Below, piece by piece: positions 48,601 to 56,888 of a DNA stretch of 56,888 nucleotides. The notes beneath the pieces are model-generated. The model made no database searches. It had not been told where the DNA came from and saw nothing but the letters and a program-made list of their open reading frames with translations. The stretch covers positions 1 to 56,888 of the forward strand of contig JBAMDO010000273.1 of NCBI GenBank assembly GCA_037074765.1, written 5' to 3'. How positions within the stretch are numbered: position 1 is the stretch's first letter; each line of letters opens with the position of its first letter. The stretch comes from Mansonella perstans. Lineage: Eukaryota; Nematoda; Chromadorea; Rhabditida; Onchocercidae. A program made the translations under genes and the position numbers.

Positions 48601-51600
48601 GGTGTGCATTGGATATTTAAATATTATTTATTTGTCCATGATAAAATGTGTGCTGCATATTTATTACTGATAAGGTGTGTGTTGTTTATTTATGAATTAC
48701 TTATAAGATGTGTGCTGCATATTTTTGTATTCTTTATTTGTATTAGTGATAACAATTATCATATTTCTCAATAATATTATTTTCCCTGTCTCTCTCGTTC
48801 TTCCTTTCTATCTGTCAAGAATTTCAATCGGCAATGGATGATGAAAGTTTAATATATTGTAAAAAGATAAAGTTACACAACAAAACAATTTCACAATAAC
48901 TAACACATACGTTTGCCAGAGCATAGCGATTTCAGATTAAGAGATGTTGGACGAGCTGAAAATTTAACTTTAATTGGTAAAAATTATCATTCTCGATGAA
49001 ATCAACGTTGATAGTTAATCATTAAATCGAAATAATCGAAACTATAGCAAACTGCGGGTTAGGCTACAACTACTGGCTAGGCTAATAATTAAAGAAGACA
49101 TGTCGGAAAAACAAAAGTAACTTTTTGTACAAAGATTTCGATGTGAGTTATAATGAAAAGACTGGTGCATACAAGTTGTATCAGTCAAGTAAATTATTCA
49201 TTATACAATTAACTTATAATGTTTTTTTTTTATATTCCATTGTACTGATTCTGTTTGTCTAATAGGTAGAAAGTAAATACAACGAATAATGTTTAAATTT
49301 AAATCTTTCCACTTCATTAGTCAATTCGTCATTAAAGTGCTATATCAAGACAAAAGCGCCCATTGCAGTGACATCGCTATTTATCTGTTGATCCACCAAT
49401 CGTTTCCAATATTGTAAATCTTTTGCAAAACTCTATTATAAATCTCTTGCAATTCATTATACATAAATATGATCAAGATCAATTCCATTATATAAAAAGA
49501 TGTCAATCTCTTGGATCAATTGAGATTCAGTTCACTTCATCGATTAGTTTTCCTCCCGGATTCTCCCAAAAAAATCATTACAAATGATTGAAGTGATCAA
49601 CTCCATTTCCATTAAAATAAGGAAAACTTCTGATAATATCAATTGAAATTTGCATCAGTGGAAAAAAACCTTTCCGGGAAAAGAATGAAAGAAAACAATC
49701 GGAAATCAGAATTATCTAGTCAAAAAAGGAACACGAAAGTAGTACTATTACAAGGGTGTTCATTTTTATAAAATTAAAGAGTTAAAGATCACCTGCATTT
49801 CTTAATAAAAGAATTGCATGTTCTTGTTATTTACCACGTAAAAAATACTTTTATGCATTAGATGATTTAAATGAATTTTTGACTTTTTTTTAAAACAAAT
49901 TTACTAAGGGGAAGGGTTAAAAAATTAATCACTAATTAGACACAAGTATCTTAGTATTTACTAAAATCGCTATTTTTATCTTAATTGTAACATTACTTCA
50001 ATTAAATATTTTAAATGATAAGATCGTATATCCTAAAAGATGAAATCGCAATTAAACATGCTAAATTAAAAACTACTAAAAAAAGAACAATGAAATAATT
50101 GCTAATAAAAAGAATTCTATTGAAAATAAATTAAACTTTTAATTCTATTTTCCAATAGAGTATTAAAATTTCTTGAGTTGTCTTTTAAATGGTTTTTTTT
50201 TAAAAGATTTAATTTTCATCTAAATAAAACAAAAAAAAAATGTTATGTATTTTTCCCTGTTAAATTTCCAGACTAATTAAAAATCAGAAAAAAGAGCTAG
50301 TTTAATTAACGAAAATCAATTAACTCAATTGCCAAGTAATGGAACGACAGAGCAATCAAATATTGACAAGTTGAGAGGGATTAATAAACAATTAGGAAAC
50401 TTCTGTTTTTCTAGATTATGATTATCGCAAATGTTATCATGAAATAACAAAGATACCTGCAATGATCATGCATTTTTGATATTTGATATAGTTGATATAT
50501 ATCTGATATAGACGTATACACTATAGCAAATGAACAACGAATGCCTACCTGGTGGACAAAAATGTCCCTTTACCTTTTTTTGCTTCACTTCGTAAAGGTA
50601 AAAGAAATTTTGACAAATAAAAAACATAAGCGTCAACTTTAAATTCACGATAACTGCTGTCATAATTATCTATTTCTGTTTTATAATGATTTTTATTTAT
50701 TATTCTTGCACATCCATGACATATGCTGCGGATATAAAATAATCAGTGAACGTTTCACTCAATTTAATTATTTAACGAATGAATTACCCATGGAAGAAGA
50801 TGGCGATGAAGTGGATAAATCGGACAAATTTTGACTTCCAATCATTCTTGTACCAGTATCAGACACTTGATATTGTTGCTGTGTTATATTTCCTATAGCA
50901 CTGCGACTATTTGCCGTCAACAATAATGGCTATAAAGTAACAATTAAATTAAGACAAACCTTCTTTGAGAAAATATGTGATATTACAAAACGTATAAGTT
51001 AATACCAAAATATTTAATACACAAAAAAAGTAACTTGGGGATACTTTTTTAAAATATATTTGAGAAATCATTTGAAAGAATACTTGGGAAAACTACTTTT
51101 AATGTTTTATATATAACACAATTCACATGCTCATTTTTTCTGCATGATACATATACCAACGAATTACTTTATATTTTTATGCACTTTCTCATATCATATA
51201 AAAAACAAGTAACAGATATTAGAGTAATGATCGAACAAGTATAATAGTAATACAGTTAATGGATATAACAAGCTAAGAAAAAATTACAAATTAAATTACA
51301 CCTTTAGAGGAATTAAAAACTACAGTAATGAATAAAGTAAATAAAAATAATGAAACACACCATTTTTACATTGGTATTAGGCAAACTTGCTGTTCTTTTC
51401 ATACGATAATTTGGTAAAGCATTGCCGAAATAATTCATTCGATTCAAACGTTCTTGTCTAAAAACCCGAAATTTACAAAAATTTAAAATTAATATATGAA
51501 AAAAGGAAGTTGCTATATCAATTTCAGTAAAAACTACACTTAAAAACAGAGAATGTAAAAATTAAGCTTTATATAAATATAAAAATAAGAATTTGTGAAC

Positions 51601-54600
51601 AAAACATATATAACATATATTTACAAATCTTTATTCCAGTTTTTCTTCTTCCTTTACTTTTATTCATAAAATTCCAAAAAAAAAATATTAGTTTTAAATC
51701 TGAAAATTTTTTTCGATTAAATGCATTCTTCCGAAAACGATAACTCAATTACCAAAAGAAATTTCTTACAAATCATTATTAAAAGATTTAAATAAGGAAT
51801 GAAATTAGTTGTTTCAATGTTTTTTTAAATAAACTCTCTTCATCATTTTTCCAATTTTAACATTTTTCAACGATCGACCGATCGATCAGCTGATCATATA
51901 TGATGAAAAAGAGGATACATAAAAACCTGCTAAGCATATTATTGATAGCAACTTCCTGACGAAGTCTATCAAGTTTCAACATACTTTCTACCACCTGAAT
52001 GCTTTTCGTATATGCTTCAATGTAAGTTTCTTTATGATATCTGAAATTCATCATTTTAACAAAGGAAATTTAATTATAGCATTTACATTTCAGATTTCAT
52101 CCTCAAATATTTTGAGAAAAATTCCCAATTTCCTTTCAGTCTTCTTCAGCATTACATTAATGACTAATTTATTTAAAGAAATTTTAGCTGTGTCATTTAA
52201 ACTACACCTGCATTTGCACCAAAATTTCATAAAATCTTACCTGTCATCAGTACCTGCTAACAACTCATCACCATTATTATCAACATTATTATCATTATTT
52301 ACAGGTTGATGTGCTGCCATACGAGCAAGAGATGTTCGATCTTCAATATCAAACGATGACTGGAAATAACGAATGTCTTTCATTTTTCAGAAGCTTACAT
52401 TAACATTTTTAATGAATTAGTAATTAAGAACTTTGTGACAATTAAGTAATTATTCTTAATAGCATTGAGACAAGCTACTGATAAAAAGATAACAATCAGT
52501 AATCACTGCGTAAGGTAAATAACTGTCCCTTTCAAACTATTACGAAAAATTTCACTTCCAGAAAACGTATATAATTTAAATCGTAAAACTCAATAAACTC
52601 TTCGAAACCATCAAAAAGTTTTTGTTGTTGGCAACTACTAATAACTGATTATGCAAATTAATTAGGAACATACCTTGGGAATATGCGCTACAACATCATA
52701 ATAAACAGATGTGCCAGTGATTGAATCCTGTAAAAAAAAACAATAATTTACATTGACTTACGAACTATTTAACATCTGTCTGTTTCTCTTTCTCTCTCTT
52801 CATCTAAAAAGTAAAATATCAAAAAAATAAATCTTTTGTTGTTAAATTTTTGAAAGTTTGTTCCAGAAATTTAAAATCTAATCAGTCAATAAATAGCTTT
52901 CCTGATCTAATGATCAATTATAAAAGAGCAGACTTAGATTTAGCTTAAGTTCTTTTCGAAAAGAGAGATTTTTGAGCAGACAATTTTGGCATACGACTAT
53001 TAAATTTGTTAATTACCTATTCTCATTTCTGATTTGTTATAAGTATACGCATGTTGAATAACGTTAGTAGAACGAATGCTCACAACAATCCATTAGATTA
53101 ATAACATTATCAGATAGTTGAAGTCTTTTTTTTTTTAAAAAAAAATTTAAATCCATAATTTATTCACAATATATTTAGTTGTAGACGTATCAGTCAATAC
53201 GTTAACATTGATATGTCAACGATTTGACTGATATGTCAACAACAATTTACCCACCACTTTACTTTTACTTCTCGTTTAAATTCATACTTAATTCCAGTTT
53301 TCTTTGGAAAAGATATATTTGTATGAAAAGAACAAAACGTACTGATCCAATCAATTTTTTCATTAATCGTTCCGTTAGACCTGTTTTTTTGTACACATTT
53401 ATGCATATACGTTTTCGTAAAATAACATCAATTTCACATGGATGTGATAAACGTACCGTTACCTTGAAAAAAATGTTTCAGTTAATAAATTTATAAATTT
53501 TTTATCAAATATTTTACTGGTAAATTGCATAAAAAGTAGCGAAAAGTATGAAAAAGGAAAAGATAAAATATTAAGCGTTAATTTTCTAAAATTTATCAAT
53601 ATTTCGAATTTTTGAAACTTATATCGATTTCCTATCAAATATTTTAATTAATTATATTAGTAAGCTGGAAGTGCACCTAAATAGAAAATATTTTTAAAAA
53701 TTTATCGAAACTTCTCAACTTCTTGAATTTTTTTAAACTTATATCAATTTCTTGTCAAATATGAGAAGTAACAAAAAGTAGGAAATAATGAGAATTGAAA
53801 AAATACCATAACAATAGCATAAACATGATCAGAACCTTCGGTAAGTTTATTTAATGCGGGATTTTCATGTATCGAACTATCCCATGAACAGGTAGCTGAT
53901 ATCTGCAAAATTAAAACTTTTTTTAAGAAATATTTCTAGCTGAAACAAATTGTTTATTTTAAACATGAGAGTTTGCATATGTGAAATATTTTGCTATTTA
54001 TGATTAATTAAAAACTTTTGCAAAGCTTCACAAGATATTGTAATATATCTTTAAATAATTTACTTCGTCAACATCTGTATGCTCCAAAATAGGAAGAAGA
54101 ATAATTTGACCACAGTTTTCGTTTGATAAAAATGACTGTAAACCAACTAATCGGACACTACCATCATCAGATGGTATCTCTTCGGTAATGTCATCTGCTG
54201 TAATAAATGATAATTAATTAGCGATATTAGGATGATAAATCTTGATAAAAGTTGTTGATAGAATGATAAGTATATATCTCATCCAGAAAAATTTCAAAAT
54301 GATTCTAAAATAATTCAAATAAATGAGTTTTTTTCTCTATCATAAGTTATAAATAGTTAAAACTAACAATTCAGGTCAAGAAATAGCACAGGTATATGCC
54401 TTTCGACACCAGGTGGTGGTGACCTGAAAGCAAATATTCCATTCAAATTTAAAAACGATAACTTTGAAAAAGATTAATTAAAAAATTTTTTCTTTCTTAC
54501 AATTAATGCAATGAAATACGATCACATTTATGACTTCGAGTTTTCATTTTTGTTTGTTTTTTTTAATTACAAGTTTTCCTTTTCACACATTTTTCAAAAT

Positions 54601-56888
54601 CTTGAAAATTTAATTTTTTCAAAATTTTTTCTTGTAATCATTTAATTTGTACAGTGAAGTTGTTTTTTTGGTACTATATAATTTTGACATTTTCAATCAC
54701 TATGCACTGGTAAACCAAGTATACCACTTACCATTCAGATAAGCTTAGTCAGGTATTCTGTTTATGAACCAGATATGCTTATCATTCAGCAGATCAACCA
54801 TATATATATATATTAGTTATCATTCAGTTGATAAACTGGTTATATTAATTATCACACTGATTTGATGAACCAGATACATGTTACTTACCATTCAGCTGGT
54901 GAACCAGGGATATCAGTATTAGCTGCCGGTACACTAACAGCATTACGTTCTTCGGTTAACGCAACCCACTGATTGATCAGTGATTGTTCACGTTCTTTCT
55001 CGGCTTCAGTTTTTTTATCGCCTTTACCTGACAACTGAAATTTAAGGAAATTTTGCAAACTGGAAATTTATTTCAGGTCAAACAGATGAATAACTTGAAC
55101 AATAGTAATTTTTACTATTTGATTAAATCAATCAAATGTTAAGATTTAACAAATATTTATGATTTCTTTCAGCTTATCAGATGACATGATATCAAATGAA
55201 TTGTAAGTGCGAATAACTTACTGCACTGATATGGCTCATTAAGTAATTCTGTCTATTAGCTAAAGCTATAGACCATTGTTCACGAATTCTCTCCAAATCT
55301 TCTTCCTGATAACTATCCAATGATTTCTGGATTAGTGGATTCCTTGAAAATAATTCTACGTAATAAATCATGATGCATATTATAACACTTGATTAAGTGA
55401 CAATTACATTGCTGATCCAGAATATATAGGTGTTATTAATTAAAGCAATGATAACAATAAATGATATTTGTCCCACACATTTCATATCGTTTAAACATTA
55501 AGCATTAATTTAGAAACTAAATTTCTTCAACTAAAACGAAATTTCTAGGAAATACAAATTTTGCGCAACAAAAACGATATTTTACCTGGAACAAATACAA
55601 CCAACAGAAACGGAAGTAATTTGGGCAAATGCTAACGGTAAATTACCATGATCCGCTATCGGCGATACTTTAACATAAATTCGTCGTTGCTGACCCTAAA
55701 AAGTGACATGAAATTGTTTCGAACATAAGTAAACCGTAATAATTACATTTGAATCAGTAAAAATTCAACGACAAAAATACTTATCAGATTTATCAGTGCC
55801 CATTTACCACTTACATTTATCAGTTATCACTTTGCTATGACGAATTTCTCACATTTTTCAAAAATTTAAAAAAAAAGAAACAAGCAATTATTATGTTGGC
55901 ATAATCTATATGAATTTAATCATATCAAATGATAAGTGTAATGACAATCTAATAAACATTTTTCCATTAAATTTCCCAATGTTCAACTTTATGAAAATCC
56001 TAATTTTTTCTTGACAATTTTTAAAAAATATTGTTTTTTAGCATTTTTAATTAATATTATAATGCTTAATTACTTCCAGCAGTACTCCCTACCTAACTTA
56101 ATTACTATTACTTTATATTTACCTGTTTCAATTGATATATACCACCGGTAAGTATTTCATTAGAAGGACGTACATCTACAGAGACATACTGACCGTTATC
56201 ATTCATCTCTTTTATGTTTACATAAAGTTCAATACGTCTTGTCACTTCAGACCACCTTTCCTGAAACGCAATAGTTTTATTTCATTGATATTTTTCTGAA
56301 AATTTTACATAGTTAAGGTTAAAACTGGACAATTGTCATTACAATTGTTACAATTGTCATTTTTTAAATTTGATTGTCATTTTAAGGTTACAATTGTGCC
56401 TTAAAATTTACACTCTGTATTGTAAAATGATGCACTTTTTGCAATCCTACAGTTTTTATGTCATTAAGTTTTATGCATTAAGTTTTTTAAAGTTAATAAA
56501 TTTCCGTTGCAATGCATCTTTTGTATTGCAGAATGCATTCTGCGTTTCTATTGCAGTATGTATGTATTTTAAATTATTCAAGATTATAATTTTACATCGT
56601 TTGCAGCGCTTGTATTTTGCAATTTCTTTATTGCTGCAATATGCACTAGATCATTTAAGATTACCTTTAATTTTGCTATAGATTATCTTTAATCAGTGAT
56701 GTTTTTGTTTAGAATGAATCGTATATGTGAGTAATATCAATCCTGTAGTAAATATCCCGATATTATGGCAATCACCTTTGAGCAGTTTTGACCTTTCATC
56801 CATTTCATCGCAAATACTTATATGCTTAGTTAACTGTAACTTCTAGCATACCTGTAAACTTTTGTAACTTTGTCCAACATCAATGACC
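45684..56888 (-). CDS. klp-4: Kinesin-3 motor of KIF13/KLP-4 type, C-terminal part
   Basis: Plus-end-directed microtubule motor carrying membrane cargo; C. elegans KLP-4 moves GLR-1 receptors. Exons in gene order: 56888-56852 (cut by the edge), 56260-56123, 55695-55586, 55342-55222, 55034-54889, 54423-54368, 54197-54064, 53902-53807, 53462-53343, 52727-52674, 52359-52241, 52040-51927, 51457-51361, 50929-50788, 50587-50549, 47243-47161, 46610-46539, 46355-46089, 45782-45684. About 680 residues lie in the window; motor, FHA and early coils are off the right edge. Family blocks: SLDSYQEEDLERIREQWSIA, VALTEERNAVSVP, IPGSPAEW, IPVLFLDLN, VRLSHPCEIDVILRKRIC and YTKSIQVVESMLKLDRLRQE. The tail is Ser/Gln/Asn-rich and ends with an Asn/Thr-rich stretch. 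There is no CAP-Gly domain, so it resembles KIF13A and KLP-4, not KIF13B. Exons 50587-50549 and 47243-47161 are less certain; they are separated by a 3.3-kb intron. Confidence 0.9.
46668..46930. repeat. Degenerate short tandem repeat in a klp-4 intron
   Basis: Diverged copies of a motif like GCTAATTAAATAGCATATGA about every 27-30 bases, with clear copies at about 46670, 46700 and 46777. It lies in the intron between the klp-4 exons 47243-47161 and 46610-46539. Confidence 0.5.
47244..50548. other. Long klp-4 intron with unexplained content
   Basis: This 3.3-kb intron is several times longer than the others in the gene. A less AT-rich patch at 47540-47660 includes a 28-codon plus-strand frame starting MSVEEAISCATVVSQ. 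A longer plus-strand frame at 48437-48670 (77 codons, starting MLKIATCKNKDIAKRR) has a possible donor TTAAAG|GTGTGC at 48600. Three ~50-bp repeats with TGTGTGCTGCATATTTAT lie at about 48600-48725. A nested plus-strand gene is possible but not shown. Confidence 0.35.
53584..53790. repeat. Tandem duplication in a klp-4 intron
   Basis: Two diverged copies, about 106 bases apart, share AAAATTTATC, then AAACTTATAT and a CAAATAT end (53590-53642 and 53696-53761). They lie between the klp-4 exons 53902-53807 and 53462-53343. Confidence 0.55.
54705..54905 (-). repeat. Tandem copies of a klp-4 exon end and 5' splice site
   Basis: About five copies, 40-55 bases apart, of a segment read on the gene strand as GGTTCATCAGCTGAATGGTA. 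The first copy is the real end of the klp-4 exon (GCTGAATG|GTAAGT, boundary 54889/54888). Later copies inside the intron have decayed, but the last, near 54728-54740, again reads CTGAATGGTAAGTGG, an intact donor. The intron seems to have grown by duplication of its own 5' splice region. Confidence 0.7.

Noticed and set aside
53224..53496. 90-codon plus-strand frame
   Set aside because: It is antisense to the klp-4 exon 53462-53343, whose protein (VRLSHPCEIDVILRKRIC) matches KIF13.
1..56888. CRISPR arrays, prokaryotic operons, rRNA, transposases
   Set aside because: None seen. The gene structure is eukaryotic throughout and the direct repeats have no spacer pattern.

Overview
The window looks like nuclear DNA of a filarial (spirurid, clade III) nematode. 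It is very AT-rich. Genes are broken into many short exons by small introns. Several genes have a TTTCAG/TTTTAG acceptor a few bases before the start codon, as expected for spliced-leader trans-splicing. The three recognisable proteins are animal proteins, and the Mediator gene has nematode-style introns. The species cannot be fixed from sequence alone.

Layout. 1-4597: a head-to-tail array of a 1.28-kb non-coding unit, three full copies plus a partial one, running off the left edge. 4598-7327: intergenic DNA with a degenerate 25-bp minisatellite and an ACGCGT cluster. 7328-22003 (+): a complete 42-exon MED12 (dpy-22/mdt-12) gene encoding 2162 residues. 23176-30010 (-): a complete 13-exon NELF-C/D (TH1) gene of 635 residues, convergent with MED12, with a possible extra 5' exon near 31.0 kb. 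32582-33530 (+): a three-exon 82-residue orphan gene. 34345-37191 (+): a four-exon 167-residue orphan membrane protein. 40404-41239/41418 (+): a short single-pass membrane protein with several possible 3' ends. 43144-43296 (+): an isolated acidic coding exon. 45684-56888 (-): the C-terminal part of a kinesin-3 motor of the KIF13/KLP-4 type; its motor and FHA exons lie beyond the right edge.

All splice phases in the MED12 and NELF-C/D models close without a frameshift, and every intron has GT-AG ends except one GC-AG intron in MED12. MED12 is part of the Mediator CDK8 kinase module and NELF-C/D is part of the Pol II pausing factor NELF, so two Pol II regulators sit tail to tail about 1.2 kb apart. 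NELF is generally reported as missing from C. elegans, so its clear presence here is the main biological point of the window. KLP-4/KIF13 is a cargo transporter with no functional link to the other two genes.

The rest is accessory. Introns and spacers are full of short degenerate tandem duplications, and one of them in klp-4 copies that intron's own 5' splice site. There are three or four small genes I cannot assign to any family. I saw no rRNA, tRNA, CRISPR array or recognisable transposase.
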